A stretch of 64,000 nt of DNA from JAEYXS01 sp943367715 (GCA_943367715.1 CALRJY020000014.1:83879-147878); one strand, 5' to 3'; counted from the first letter of the stretch, positions 25,492 through 34,840 are shown. Numbers and translations are program-made. Notes: a model not told the origin generated them from the letters alone.

Positions 25492-26979
25492 ATGAAGAAC
25501 CAAACACGTCGTAACTTTCTCAAAACCTCCCTTTTCGCGGGAGCCACCATCGCGTGGACCGCGAAATCCTGGGCGCAAGTCCCGGGGGCCAACAGCTCCA
25601 TCCGCACCGCCACCATCGGTTTCCGCAGCCGGGGACGCGATCATATCGGCGGCATGGTCAAGCTCGCTCCCGAAGGCGTCAAATACGTCGCCCTCTGCGA
25701 TGTGGACTCCAAAGTGCTCGCGGCCGGCAAAGAATCCTTTGCCAAGATGAAGGAACCGCAGGATGTGGAAACGTTCACGGACATCCGTAAGCTGCTGGAG
25801 AAAAAAGACCTCGATGTGGTGACCATCGCCACCCCCAACCATTGGCATGCCCTGGCCGCCATCTGGGCCATTCAGGCGGGCAAGGATGTGTATGTGGAAA
25901 AGCCCGTTTCCAATAACGTCTGGGAAGGCCGCAAAATCGTGGAAGCGGCGCGCAAGTATAACCGGATTGTGCAGACCGGAACCCAAAGCCGCTCCAGCCA
26001 TGCCATCAAAGAAGCAGTGGAGTGGGTTCAGGCCGGTAATCTGGGCAAGATGAAGATCGCCCGCGGTCTGTGCTATAAACCGCGCGCCAGCATCGGCAAG
26101 AGCGAAGGACCGCAAACCGTGCCGGAAACGGTCAATTACGATCTCTGGTGCGGACCCGCTCCGTTGACCCCACCCATGCGTAACAGCAAGGGCTATGGTC
26201 CGATTCATTACGATTGGCATTGGTTCTGGGCCTATGGCAGCGGGGACCTCGGCAATCAGGGCATCCACCAGATGGACATTGCCCGCTGGTTCACTGGTGA
26301 AGACCGCCTCTCGCCCCGTGTCTTCAGCGTGGGCGCCCGGTTGGGATATGTGGATGACGCGGAGACGCCCAACACTCAGATCGTGTATCATGATTACGAG
26401 AAAGTGCCGTTGATTTTTGAAGTTCGCGGCCTCCCTGCCAAGTCGGGAGCCAAGGACGACAAAGGCGCCCAAGTGATGGACAAATACAAAGGCGGAAGCG
26501 TTGCCGTGATCATCGAATGTGAAGGCGGCCATGTTTTAGTGCCCAACTACACCAGCGCCACGGCCGTGGACAAGGACGGCAAGACTATCAAGGAATGGAA
26601 AGGGGCCAGCGACCACTATGACAACTTCATCCAATGCGTGAAGAGCCGTAAAGTCGCCGATCTGCATGCGGATATCTGGCAAGGCCACCTCTCCAGCGCG
26701 CTCTGCCATACCGGCAACATTTCCTATCGCCTGGGGCAGAAGGAATCACCGGACGCCATCAAAGAGAAGATCAAGGCGAGCCCGGATGCGGTGCCGACCT
26801 TTGAGCGCATGGCCGAGCATCTGGCGGCCAACGGTGTGGATATCACGAAGGACAAGGTGACCGTCGGTCCCGTGCTCACGATGGATCCGAAGACAGAGAA
26901 ATTCATCGGCAATACCGAGGCGGATAAGCTCCTGACCCGTGAATATCGTGCACCTTACGTGGTGCCGGAACGCGTGTAA
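25492..26979 (+). CDS. Tat-exported Gfo/Idh/MocA family oxidoreductase
   Basis: A 495-residue NAD(P)-dependent sugar oxidoreductase. The Tat signal TRRNFLKTS (twin Arg at 6-7) and AGATIAWTAKSWA precede the Rossmann domain. The catalytic lysine motif is EKPVSNN, following TIATPNHWHALAA. The C-terminal alpha/beta domain ends with the characteristic YRAPYVVPERV. Homologues oxidise or rearrange sugars, inositol and glycosides, including to 3-keto-sugars. The periplasmic location fits its DUF6807 partner upstream and the DUF1080 proteins at 8957 and 21105. The gap to the upstream gene is 22 bases, so the two are probably co-transcribed, and a terminator follows. Confidence 0.9.
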   Translation: MKNQTRRNFLKTSLFAGATIAWTAKSWAQVPGANSSIRTATIGFRSRGRDHIGGMVKLAPEGVKYVALCDVDSKVLAAGKESFAKMKEPQDVETFTDIRKLLEKKDLDVVTIATPNHWHALAAIWAIQAGKDVYVEKPVSNNVWEGRKIVEAARKYNRIVQTGTQSRSSHAIKEAVEWVQAGNLGKMKIARGLCYKPRASIGKSEGPQTVPETVNYDLWCGPAPLTPPMRNSKGYGPIHYDWHWFWAYGSGDLGNQGIHQMDIARWFTGEDRLSPRVFSVGARLGYVDDAETPNTQIVYHDYEKVPLIFEVRGLPAKSGAKDDKGAQVMDKYKGGSVAVIIECEGGHVLVPNYTSATAVDKDGKTIKEWKGASDHYDNFIQCVKSRKVADLHADIWQGHLSSALCHTGNISYRLGQKESPDAIKEKIKASPDAVPTFERMAEHLAANGVDITKDKVTVGPVLTMDPKTEKFIGNTEADKLLTREYRAPYVVPERV

Positions 26980-27000
26980 GATTTACCTTCTCTTCAAGTC

Positions 27001-27038
27001 AAAACCGGGTTTCGGCAAAATGCTGAAACCCGGTTTTT
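27001..27038. terminator. Terminator between convergent oxidoreductase and ABC permease genes
   Basis: Stem AAACCGGGTTTC/GAAACCCGGTTT with an 11-base loop, followed by T's on the plus strand. It lies 22 bases after the plus-strand stop and 20 bases from the convergent permease stop. The minus strand also has T's after the stem. Confidence 0.8.
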
Positions 27039-27057
27039 CATTTCCGATTCAATCCAC

Positions 27058-27891
27058 TTACGACTTGATGTCCCGCAATTGAAAGACGGTGCACCCGATC
27101 ACCAGAAAAGTCAGGTTGAACCCCATCAGAATGCTTACCGACTCCAAAATGCGTGCGGTGGGAATCGGTTGAGCCAGCATGAGAAACCAGACGTCGAGGT
27201 GATGCGTGATAAACCAGTGCTGGATATCCTCAAAAAACGGGATGGACATGAGGATACGGTTCAGAAAAACAAAGGACAGGGCCAGAATGGTAGCTGCCGC
27301 CGGCTTTACATTGAAACACGAGAACATGAAGGCCAGCGTCATGATGCTGGTCGCCTTGAAAGCCATCAAAAGTATGGCTCCGGCATAATGTATCAAGCCG
27401 TCTTGCGGATTGAAAACACTGAACAATTGTCCAGGAAAGAAGGCAAACAGGCCGCCCCAAGGAAACAGCAACTGGGCGAACAACACGCTGAACACGCCCA
27501 AAGTAACGGCGCAAAAAACCGAGAACACAAAACCGGCCAGCCATTTCACCAGCAACAGGCGCAAGCGGCTGATCGGCCGCGACAGAATCATGCGCAAGGT
27601 GCCATCCTCCGCCTCCTTGGCCACGATATCTCCACCGACCAGGCACACATATAACGGCAAGAGCATCAACGCCAAAGGAAGCAGCATGATGGTCGCCACG
27701 GTAAGGCTGGAAATGAAATCCTCAGGAACATAGCCATTCCCCTCCAGAGTCCGCTTCATGCCATCCATCCCGTGAAACTTCAGGATCGCCACCACCAGAA
27801 TCTGCGCGAGCAGAAACATCAGGAAGCCGATGTATGTGCGCTTCTTGCCGAAGAGCTTCCAGAGTTCGTTGCGCAGTTGCAGCCAGAGCAT
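27058..27891 (-). CDS. ABC-2 type transporter permease
   Basis: A 277-residue membrane protein with six predicted helices. The cytoplasmic segment GDIVAKEAEDGTLRMILSRPISRLRLLLVKW is the signature of ABC-2 type permeases (NatB, CcmB and drug-exporter types). The exported substrate is unknown. It is the last gene of a minus-strand operon: the ATPase ends 9 bases upstream of its start. A terminator shared with the convergent oxidoreductase gene lies after its stop. Confidence 0.85.
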   Translation of the reverse strand: MLWLQLRNELWKLFGKKRTYIGFLMFLLAQILVVAILKFHGMDGMKRTLEGNGYVPEDFISSLTVATIMLLPLALMLLPLYVCLVGGDIVAKEAEDGTLRMILSRPISRLRLLLVKWLAGFVFSVFCAVTLGVFSVLFAQLLFPWGGLFAFFPGQLFSVFNPQDGLIHYAGAILLMAFKATSIMTLAFMFSCFNVKPAAATILALSFVFLNRILMSIPFFEDIQHWFITHHLDVWFLMLAQPIPTARILESVSILMGFNLTFLVIGCTVFQLRDIKS

Positions 27892-27900
27892 GTCGTCCCT

Positions 27901-28803
27901 TTAGTTTTTCTTCCCCGCAGCCTTGACCAGTGACAGATAAAAATCTTCCAGAGTGGCCTGATGCACAGCCATCTCCTGCACCCGGAAACCACGCTCCACC
28001 ACGCACTCCACCAGTTGCTCCGGGGTGATGCCGTCCGCGAGGGCGAATAGATCTGACTCGCGCTCATCCAAGATCATCCGCATGTGCCGCAACTGGGCTC
28101 GCAAGCGTTCGGGCTCAGTCGTCCTCAACCGCACCCACGTTTTGTCTCCGCGCACGTCCTTCAAGGAACCTTCGAACACCTTCACGCCTTTCTGCATCAC
28201 GGCGATGCGAGTGCAGAGCTGTTCCACTTCATTGAGCAGATGGGAGGAAAGCAAAATGGTCAGGCCCAGCTCCTTTTGCAGACGCACGATGGTGTGCCGC
28301 ATCTCGTGGATGCCTTCCGGATCGAGACCATCGCTAGGTTCATCTAGAATCAGCAGCTCGGGATTGGGCAAGAGTGCCTGCGCCAGAGCCAGACGGGTGC
28401 GCATGCCGTGCGAATAAGTTCTTACAGCGGCTTTTTCCCGGCCAGTAAGGCCGACCCAATCGATCACTTCGCGCAAACGTTCGGGAGGTGTTGGCGCTGT
28501 GTAGTGACTGAGGATCTCCAAGTTCCGCCAGCCGCTGAGATAATCGTAGAAGACCGGTGTCTCAAAGATCGCCCCCACCTTCTCCAAAGCTTTCTGCCGA
28601 TGCCGGGTCACATCGTGACCGCAGACGAAAACCTCCCCTTCCGTCGGCCAGACTTGGCCGAGCATCATGCCGATGCAGGTGCTCTTCCCTGCCCCGTTGT
28701 GACCGAGCATGCCGAAGATTTCACCCTTGGGCACGGACAGATCGATCCGCTCAACAGCAGGCCGGTTCCCGAACACCTTGCGCACCCCTTTAAGTTGAAT
28801 CAC
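27901..28803 (-). CDS. ABC transporter ATP-binding protein
   Basis: A 300-residue ATPase partner of the 27058 permease. It has Walker A GHNGAGKST (about 34-42), Q-loop region VGAIFETPVFYDYLSG, a signature variant YSHGMRTRLALAQAL, Walker B LLILDEPSDGLDPEG and the H-loop LLSSHLLNEVEQL. A C-terminal extension of about 80 residues after the nucleotide-binding domain matches the DrrA/NatA-like group. The start codon overlaps the stop of the upstream pseudopilin gene by 4 bases (ATGA at 28800-28803), indicating translational coupling. Confidence 0.9.
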   Translation of the reverse strand: MIQLKGVRKVFGNRPAVERIDLSVPKGEIFGMLGHNGAGKSTCIGMMLGQVWPTEGEVFVCGHDVTRHRQKALEKVGAIFETPVFYDYLSGWRNLEILSHYTAPTPPERLREVIDWVGLTGREKAAVRTYSHGMRTRLALAQALLPNPELLILDEPSDGLDPEGIHEMRHTIVRLQKELGLTILLSSHLLNEVEQLCTRIAVMQKGVKVFEGSLKDVRGDKTWVRLRTTEPERLRAQLRHMRMILDERESDLFALADGITPEQLVECVVERGFRVQEMAVHQATLEDFYLSLVKAAGKKN

Positions 28804-29360
28804 TTGGTCCCCTCCACTGCCAGCAGGTTTTTGATGTGCCCATCGGCATACAGATAATTCACCGACTTATCCTCGCCGCGGGCCCGATGAAATGATTCCT
28901 TGTCAAAGAAGAGCGGTACCTGATGCGATTTGAAATTGAGGGTCAGGATGCGGAACCGGTCTTCAGCCTGACCGTTCACCAGCACGTTCCAGGCGTAGCT
29001 GGAACCAGTTTGCTGAAACAGTTGCTTGTCATCCGAGGGACATTTCCAGACTTGCGAGGCACCGACAAAATTCGCGAGCACACGATCCGGACTGCTGGGG
29101 AAATTGGTAAGGAAAGAATTGGTGCTCACGGGACGATCATACATTGTGGGCATGCGCTGGTTGTTCTGGTCCACGCAGAGTTGCAGTCCCACACCCAACT
29201 GGCGGAGATTGCTCAGGCACTGTGTTCCCATGGCTCCGGCTTTTCCCTTGGCAATGACTGGCAGGAGCATGGCCGCCAAGATGCCGATGACAGCGATCAC
29301 CACCAGCAGCTCCACCAGAGTGAAAGCATCGGCACGCTTTGAGAAGACGATGTGTTTCAT
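28800..29360 (-). CDS. Type II secretion/type IV pilin-like pseudopilin
   Basis: A 186-residue protein with a prepilin N-terminus: charged leader MKHIVFSKRADA, cleavage before FTLVELLVVIAVIGILAAM, with the conserved Glu at mature position 5. Position -1 is Ala, not Gly, a frequent variant in Verrucomicrobia and Planctomycetes. The C-terminal YLYADGHIKNLL region is the ADGH-type ending of many large pseudopilins in this phylum. It overlaps the ABC ATPase by 4 bases and follows the 29363 gene by 2 bases, so all are co-transcribed. Its operon role is unclear. Confidence 0.85.
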   Translation of the reverse strand: MKHIVFSKRADAFTLVELLVVIAVIGILAAMLLPVIAKGKAGAMGTQCLSNLRQLGVGLQLCVDQNNQRMPTMYDRPVSTNSFLTNFPSSPDRVLANFVGASQVWKCPSDDKQLFQQTGSSYAWNVLVNGQAEDRFRILTLNFKSHQVPLFFDKESFHRARGEDKSVNYLYADGHIKNLLAVEGTK

Positions 29361-29362
29361 AC

Positions 29363-29989
29363 TCAGCGGCGGAACAGCCGACCGTTTTCCATGGTTTTCT
29401 GCAGCTCCTCCATGAAGGGCGCCAGTTCGGCCTTGGTCTGCGCTGAACTGTCTTTATAAAAAGAGTTAAGGCCCATCTTCACCACCTTCTCCTGCAATTC
29501 AGGAGTCAACTCCGGATCGCGTCCCTTACGTTTCTCCTTGCTCCCATCCAAGGAAGCCACTTCACCTTCTTCGCGGGCTTTCTTCATCCGCTTCACCGCC
29601 TCAGTGATCGCTTTCTGGCGTTTTTCCACCGGCATCTCTTCAAAGGCCGTCATCATTTGCTTGAAGCCGGTAGGCAAGGTGTCTTCCAAAAATTGTGCCT
29701 TTTCGCCATCGGTCATCGCTTTGAAAAGGCGGCTCCATTCCTCGTCGATCCGGGCTTTCCGCCGGTCTTGATAGCCGAGGGCATTCAGCATCGATGCCAG
29801 TTTTTTCAAACGCTTGGCCCGCTCTTCCGCCGACAGGCTGGCCAGATCCGTGTCCTTTAGTGAGGAGGCCACCTTTTCCACCGTCACTTTGGCATTGCGG
29901 GCCATGACAAATCCAGTGATGGCAACCACCCAAACCGCCACGAAGACGGAGGCAGCTATCAAAATCACTCGTTTTTGGCGTTGGGTCAC
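29363..29989 (-). CDS. Hypothetical membrane-anchored helical protein
   Basis: A 208-residue protein with one N-terminal membrane helix (about 9-30, VILIAASVFVAVWVVAITGFVM) and a highly charged, Lys/Glu-rich, mostly helical extracytoplasmic part, probably including coiled coil. No family is recognised. It heads the operon that continues with the pseudopilin, ABC ATPase and permease. The gap to the pseudopilin is 2 bases. Confidence 0.6.
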   Translation of the reverse strand: MTQRQKRVILIAASVFVAVWVVAITGFVMARNAKVTVEKVASSLKDTDLASLSAEERAKRLKKLASMLNALGYQDRRKARIDEEWSRLFKAMTDGEKAQFLEDTLPTGFKQMMTAFEEMPVEKRQKAITEAVKRMKKAREEGEVASLDGSKEKRKGRDPELTPELQEKVVKMGLNSFYKDSSAQTKAELAPFMEELQKTMENGRLFRR

Positions 29990-30080
29990 AAGCCAAATTT
30001 ATCCTAAACGCGCTTCGACGCCACAGAAAAACTCGCATTGTCAGTTTGCGGAAAGTCCGGTCAGCAGTTAAAGAGCCTGT

Positions 30081-31055
30081 GTGCGACGTCCTCTTTGTCA
30101 CGCTCTCGACTGGCTGGCCATCCAGATGGCGTGCCGCAGCCCCCAACGTGGTGTCGCCTTGCCGGAAGAGCATGGCCGTATCGCCAATCTGTTAGCCCAT
30201 CCGGATTTCTATTCCAACCAGACAGCTCCACTTGGGGAGATTCATTTTCAAAGCGAGCACCATTTCTCCTTTCCCTCCCCCTTGCCCTGCCCTTGGGCGC
30301 AGAACAACACCGTCCCGGGACGCATCTACCGCTCGGGCCAAGATTGGGCCAAGCAACCGGTCGTCTTGTTGTTGCACGGCTGGAACGGGGAACTGAACTA
30401 CGAAACGCTCTTCCCGTGGATGGGCCGCAGACTGGCCGCACGAGGAATCACGGCGATGAGCCTCTTGCTGCCCTATCATGGCAGCCGCAAGCCGAGTGAA
30501 CCAGGGGCGATCCGCAATTTCATTTGTGATGACGTGGGTGCAGTACTGGCAGCCGCGCGGCAAAGCATCGCCGATTGTCGGGCGCTCATCGGCTGGCTGC
30601 ACGCGCAAGGCTGTCCCCACGTCGGGGTCTTCGGTCTTTCCTTCGGCGGCTGGCTCACCGGTCTGCTTTCCTGCCATGAACCGCTGCTTGCCTATGCTAT
30701 CTTGGGCACGCCGATCAATCGGATGGATCGTGCTTTACGAGAGCTTCCCTTTTGCCTGCCGCTCAAGGAAAAGCTGGAACATCATCGGCTCAAAGTTGAC
30801 AGCTTCGATCTCGTCTCTCAAAAACCGATATTACCGCCCGACCGGACTCTTATCCTTGAATCCCAGCATGACCTGTTCGCTCCGGCCGAAACCATTGAGG
30901 AGCTTTGGCTAAGCTGGAACAAACCCGAAATCTGGCGTGTGCCTCATGGACATATCAGCGTGCTTTTTTCGCCCCGTGCGATGGGACAGGTCTGCCAGTG
31001 GATAGCGTATCAATCAGGCATTGAAAAATCCCGGCCTGTGGCTTTATCCTCCTGA
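30081..31055 (+). CDS. Alpha/beta hydrolase family protein
   Basis: A 324-residue cytoplasmic hydrolase starting with GTG. It has oxyanion strand VVLLLHGWNGE, nucleophile elbow GLSFGGW, an aspartate in ESQHDLFAP and a late histidine in PHGHISVLF, giving a complete Ser-Asp-His triad. The region resembles prolyl oligopeptidase-like or dienelactone hydrolase folds, but the substrate is unknown. An internal ATG at 30126 is an alternative start; the 15 extra residues (ALDWLAIQM) look plausible in related proteins. It is divergent from the 29989 operon and 38 bases upstream of the small membrane gene. Confidence 0.7.
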   Translation: MRRPLCHALDWLAIQMACRSPQRGVALPEEHGRIANLLAHPDFYSNQTAPLGEIHFQSEHHFSFPSPLPCPWAQNNTVPGRIYRSGQDWAKQPVVLLLHGWNGELNYETLFPWMGRRLAARGITAMSLLLPYHGSRKPSEPGAIRNFICDDVGAVLAAARQSIADCRALIGWLHAQGCPHVGVFGLSFGGWLTGLLSCHEPLLAYAILGTPINRMDRALRELPFCLPLKEKLEHHRLKVDSFDLVSQKPILPPDRTLILESQHDLFAPAETIEELWLSWNKPEIWRVPHGHISVLFSPRAMGQVCQWIAYQSGIEKSRPVALSS

Positions 31056-31093
31056 ACAAGCCCGCTCGTGATCACTTTTTGCCAAGCATAACC

Positions 31094-31510
31094 ATGAACA
31101 CCGATCAAACACCGCCAAAGCCTCAGATTTTCTGGGTATTATGGGCCGCACTCATGACGGGGCTGCCTATCATCTACGTAGTAATGGGCCAGTCGTCGTC
31201 TCAGTCGCAGAATCAGTCCTCCGGATTACCAATGGGCCTGCTGATGGCTCTGCCGCCACTCGTCATCAGCATCGTCGTCCGCTGGGCTGTCTTACCGCGG
31301 ATCGAGAATGCCACGAAAGCGCTCAGCTTGTTCGTCGTGGGCATGGCCATGGCGGAAGGCTGCGGCGTGATCGGCATCATCCTCGGTGGTGCGCATAAGA
31401 ACCTGCTGTTCATCGCGGGACTGCTCGGCATCCTGCAATTCATTCCTATCTTCGCCAGTCGCTTTGGCCAGGAACCCACTGCGCCTCCTCACACCAAGGT
31501 CGTGAAATAA
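31094..31510 (+). CDS. Small four-helix membrane protein, function unknown
   Basis: A 138-residue protein with four membrane helices (about 12-32, 46-66, 76-98 and 104-124) and the sequence AEGCGVIGIILGG in the third. The protein is not recognised. It lies 38 bases downstream of the hydrolase gene and is followed by a 12-bp terminator hairpin (31517). I chose the ATG at 31094 because it precedes a typical short soluble N-terminus (MNTDQTPPK); an in-frame start at 31079 is possible. Confidence 0.6.
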   Translation: MNTDQTPPKPQIFWVLWAALMTGLPIIYVVMGQSSSQSQNQSSGLPMGLLMALPPLVISIVVRWAVLPRIENATKALSLFVVGMAMAEGCGVIGIILGGAHKNLLFIAGLLGILQFIPIFASRFGQEPTAPPHTKVVK

Positions 31511-31516
31511 CAAGCA

Positions 31517-31543
31517 AACAGCCGCCGGAATCCGGCGGCTGTT
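31517..31543. terminator. Terminator between convergent membrane gene and glgC
   Basis: A perfect 12-bp stem (AACAGCCGCCGG/CCGGCGGCTGTT, loop AAT) lies 7 bases after the plus-strand stop and 25 bases from the glgC stop. It probably serves both strands, although T tracts are short. Confidence 0.65.
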
Positions 31544-31568
31544 CGTGAAGTATCTTCCAGGCTTGGAG

Positions 31569-32879
31569 CTAGATCACCGTCCCGCTCGGCACCACACCAT
31601 TCTTCGGGATGATGACGATGCCATCACGGACGTAATACAAGGGATGATCGATATCCCCCGTCTTGCCTTCCGCCGTGATCACCACGTTGTCCCCGATGCG
31701 CGCATTCTTATCGATGATCGCATTCTCGATCCGGCAGTTTTTGCCGATGCCGATGGGCGGATTGCCCTTGGCCGCGTTTTGCTGGATGGATTCCAGGGAC
31801 TCGTAATAGTCCGATCCCAGCAGAATACTACGATGGATACGCGTACCCGCGTCCACCGTGCTGCGGATGCCCACCAATGTATGGCTGAGGGTCGCGTAGT
31901 TCAGGATGCACCCGTCTGAAATGATGGAATGGCTCACCTCGGCACCATTGATCTTCGTCGCCGGTAGGAAGCGCGGGCGCGTGAAGATGGGTGCCGTCAT
32001 GTCGAAGAAATTGAACCGCGGCAACTCGGCCGTCAGGTCAATGTTCGCATTGAAGAACGAACGGATCGTGCCGATGTCCTCCCAATAGCCTTGGAATACA
32101 TAGGAGTAAACCTTGTGCGTACTGATGGCGCCCGGGATGATGTGTTTGCCGAAGTCCGTCAGGTCGTTCTCCAGCAACTTCAGCATCACGTCACGATTGA
32201 AGACATAGATACCCATGGAGGCCAGGAACAGTTCGCCGTCCCCTTCAATCCCCAGCTTGGGCAGCCAGTCTTTCTCCAGTTTTAACGAATCCTGGACGGC
32301 CGGGTCTTTCGGTTTCTCGACGAAACGGGTGATGCGCCGTTGCTCGTCGATTTGCATGATGCCCAATGCTGATGTATCTGAGCGGGGCACCGGGATGGTG
32401 GCGATGGTCAGTTCCGCCCCGGTAGCGATGTGCTGGCTGACAATCTTGGCGAAATCCATGCGGTAGAGCTGGTCACCGCTCAGGATCAGTGCGTAATCAA
32501 AGTCCTGATTGCGGAAATGCATCAGGTTCTTGCGCACGGCATCGGCTGTTCCCTGATACCAGGTCGTATCGGTGAACGTCTGTTCCGCCGCCAGCAATTC
32601 GACAAATCCACCAGAAAAATGGTCGAACTTGTAAGACTGCGAGACGTGCCTATGCAGCGAAGCCGAGTTGAACTGGGTGAGCAGATAGATCTTGTTCACC
32701 CCGGAGTTCAGGCAGTTCGAGATCGGAATGTCCACCAGACGGTATTTGCCGGCCAAGGGTACTGCGGGCTTGGCTCGCTCTTTGGTCAGCGGGAAGAGGC
32801 GCGTCCCTTGTCCGCCACCCATGATGATGGCCAGAACTTTTGGTGGTTTGCTTGTAGGCACAGCCGGTCCGTTGGGCAT
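31569..32879 (-). CDS. glgC: Glucose-1-phosphate adenylyltransferase (ADP-glucose pyrophosphorylase)
   Basis: A 436-residue enzyme making ADP-glucose for glycogen synthesis. The nucleotide-binding motif GGGQGTRLFPLTKERAKPAVP opens the Rossmann-like domain, followed by the conserved PISNCLNSG, WYQGTADAVRKN and the glucose-1-phosphate site FVEKPKDP. The C-terminal left-handed beta-helix begins near residue 330 (SHSIISDGCILN). The length is normal. It is divergent from glmS across a 104-base gap, so central sugar-nucleotide genes face each other here. Confidence 0.95.
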   Translation of the reverse strand: MPNGPAVPTSKPPKVLAIIMGGGQGTRLFPLTKERAKPAVPLAGKYRLVDIPISNCLNSGVNKIYLLTQFNSASLHRHVSQSYKFDHFSGGFVELLAAEQTFTDTTWYQGTADAVRKNLMHFRNQDFDYALILSGDQLYRMDFAKIVSQHIATGAELTIATIPVPRSDTSALGIMQIDEQRRITRFVEKPKDPAVQDSLKLEKDWLPKLGIEGDGELFLASMGIYVFNRDVMLKLLENDLTDFGKHIIPGAISTHKVYSYVFQGYWEDIGTIRSFFNANIDLTAELPRFNFFDMTAPIFTRPRFLPATKINGAEVSHSIISDGCILNYATLSHTLVGIRSTVDAGTRIHRSILLGSDYYESLESIQQNAAKGNPPIGIGKNCRIENAIIDKNARIGDNVVITAEGKTGDIDHPLYYVRDGIVIIPKNGVVPSGTVI

Positions 32880-32983
32880 AGAATCCTTTTCTTGCGGTTC
32901 GTTTGTCTGTCTCTATACCTTGCCCCCTGTAGTAAGGGCAACGAGATTCGCTTTTCTTAAATTGCCCGAAGCTTTTTCATAAA

Positions 32984-34840
32984 ATGTGCGGAATCATTGG
33001 ATACGTTGGAAATCAGTCGGCCACACCCATCTTGCTGGAGGGTTTGCGGCGGCTGGAATATCGCGGCTATGACAGCGCTGGAGTGGTCATCTTTCAGGAT
33101 GGCCAGCTTGCAACTCGCAAGAAAAAGGGGAAGATCGATGAGGGGCTGTCCCGTCTGATCGCCCTGCAACCGGTAGAAGGCAGCACCGGCGTGGGCCATA
33201 CCCGCTGGGCAACGCATGGCGCACCCTGCGATGAAAACTCCCATCCGCACCTGGACGAATCTGGTCGCATTGCTCTGGTCCATAATGGCGTCATCGAGAA
33301 CTACGAGCGCCTCAAAGCGCGGTTCATCAAAGCTGGTCACACCTTCCATTCCTCGACGGATACCGAGGTGCTCGCCCATCTGGTCGGCGAACATTACGAG
33401 AAGCTGCAGGGTGATACCACTTCCGGCTCTCGTTTAGGCAAGGCCGTGGCTAATGCCCTTCGTGAAGTCATCGGCACGTACGGTATTGCCGTGGTCTGTC
33501 AGGATGAACCAGGCATCATCGTCGGCGCACGTCGCGGCTCCCCGCTCATCATCGGCGTGGGCGAAGGCGAAAACTTTCTGGCCAGCGATTCCAGCGCCAT
33601 CGTCGCCCACACGCAGAAGGTCGTTTATCTGAACGACTACGATGTCGTCACTCTGAACAAGGATGATTTCACGGTCGTCAACCTCGGCAATGATACGGCC
33701 AAGGTGCAGATCAGCCAGATCGAGTTCAGCGCCGGGGCCATCGAGCGCGGTGACTACGCGCATTACATGCTCAAGGAAATCTTCGAGCAACCGCGCACGG
33801 TGGAGAACGCCATGCGGGGTCGCATCGATCTGGATGAGGCCATGGCCAAGTTCGGTGGCCTCAACATGAGCAGCGCTGAACTTCGCGCCGTGGACCGCGT
33901 GGTCATCGCCGCTTGCGGTACGAGCTGGCATGCTGCGCTCGTAGGCGAATATCTTTTCGAAGACCTCGCGCATCTGCCCACTGAGGTGGAATACGCCAGC
34001 GAGTTCCGCTATCGCAATGCCCCTATCGAGAAACACACGCTCGTGCTCGTCATCACGCAATCCGGTGAGACAGCAGACACTCTCGCCTGCTTGCGTGAAG
34101 CCCGTCGCCGCGGTCACAAGGTGCTGAGCATCTGCAATGTCGTCGGCAGCACCATCGCGCGTGAGGCGGATGGCGGCATCTACCTGCATGCTGGACCGGA
34201 GATCGGTGTCGCCTCTACGAAAGCTTTCACTTCGCAAGTCACCGTGCTCACGCTGCTCGCGCTCTACATGGGCCGCCTGCGCATGCTCTCGCATGGCCGC
34301 GGCCAACAGATCATCAAAGCGCTGGAAGCGGTGCCCAAGCAGATCGAATCTCTCCTCGCACAGAACGAGCGCATCAAGCAGATCGCGCTGAAGTATTCGC
34401 ATGTGGAAGACTTCTTCTTTCTCGGTCGCCAATACACCTTCCCCGTTGCCCTAGAAGGTGCGCTGAAGCTCAAGGAAATCTCTTACATCCACGCGGAAGG
34501 CTATCCCGCTGCGGAGATGAAGCACGGCCCCATCGCGATGATCGATGAACGTACGCCGACTGTGTTCATCCTGCCCACCGACGGCCTCTACGAAAAGACC
34601 TTCAGCAACCTGCAGGAAATCAAGGCCCGAAAAGGTCCGCTCATCGCGCTCGCCACGGAAGGAAACTCGGCCATCCAGAACAGTGTGGAGGACGTCATCT
34701 ATCTACCGCCCGCGTTGGAAGCCATCTTCCCGCTGCTCGCCGTCGTGCCACTGCAACTGCTCTCGTATCATATCGCTGTAGCGCGTGGTTGCGATGTGGA
34801 CAAGCCGCGTAATCTCGCGAAGAGCGTGACGGTGGAATAA
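32984..34840 (+). CDS. glmS: Glutamine-fructose-6-phosphate aminotransferase (isomerizing)
   Basis: A 618-residue enzyme that makes glucosamine-6-phosphate for peptidoglycan and lipid A. The N-terminal Cys2 nucleophile (MCGIIGYVG) and glutaminase motif are intact, followed by two SIS domains (CGTSWHAALVGEYL; SGETADTL) and the C-terminal DKPRNLAKSVTVE tail. No glmS ribozyme or obvious RNA switch fits in the short upstream region. A small zinc-ribbon gene starts 5 bases after the stop, implying co-transcription. Confidence 0.95.
   Translation: MCGIIGYVGNQSATPILLEGLRRLEYRGYDSAGVVIFQDGQLATRKKKGKIDEGLSRLIALQPVEGSTGVGHTRWATHGAPCDENSHPHLDESGRIALVHNGVIENYERLKARFIKAGHTFHSSTDTEVLAHLVGEHYEKLQGDTTSGSRLGKAVANALREVIGTYGIAVVCQDEPGIIVGARRGSPLIIGVGEGENFLASDSSAIVAHTQKVVYLNDYDVVTLNKDDFTVVNLGNDTAKVQISQIEFSAGAIERGDYAHYMLKEIFEQPRTVENAMRGRIDLDEAMAKFGGLNMSSAELRAVDRVVIAACGTSWHAALVGEYLFEDLAHLPTEVEYASEFRYRNAPIEKHTLVLVITQSGETADTLACLREARRRGHKVLSICNVVGSTIAREADGGIYLHAGPEIGVASTKAFTSQVTVLTLLALYMGRLRMLSHGRGQQIIKALEAVPKQIESLLAQNERIKQIALKYSHVEDFFFLGRQYTFPVALEGALKLKEISYIHAEGYPAAEMKHGPIAMIDERTPTVFILPTDGLYEKTFSNLQEIKARKGPLIALATEGNSAIQNSVEDVIYLPPALEAIFPLLAVVPLQLLSYHIAVARGCDVDKPRNLAKSVTVE

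Noticed and set aside
32880..32983. glmS ribozyme or riboswitch upstream of glmS
   Set aside because: The gap is only about 100 bases and shared with the glgC 5' region; no ribozyme core was seen.
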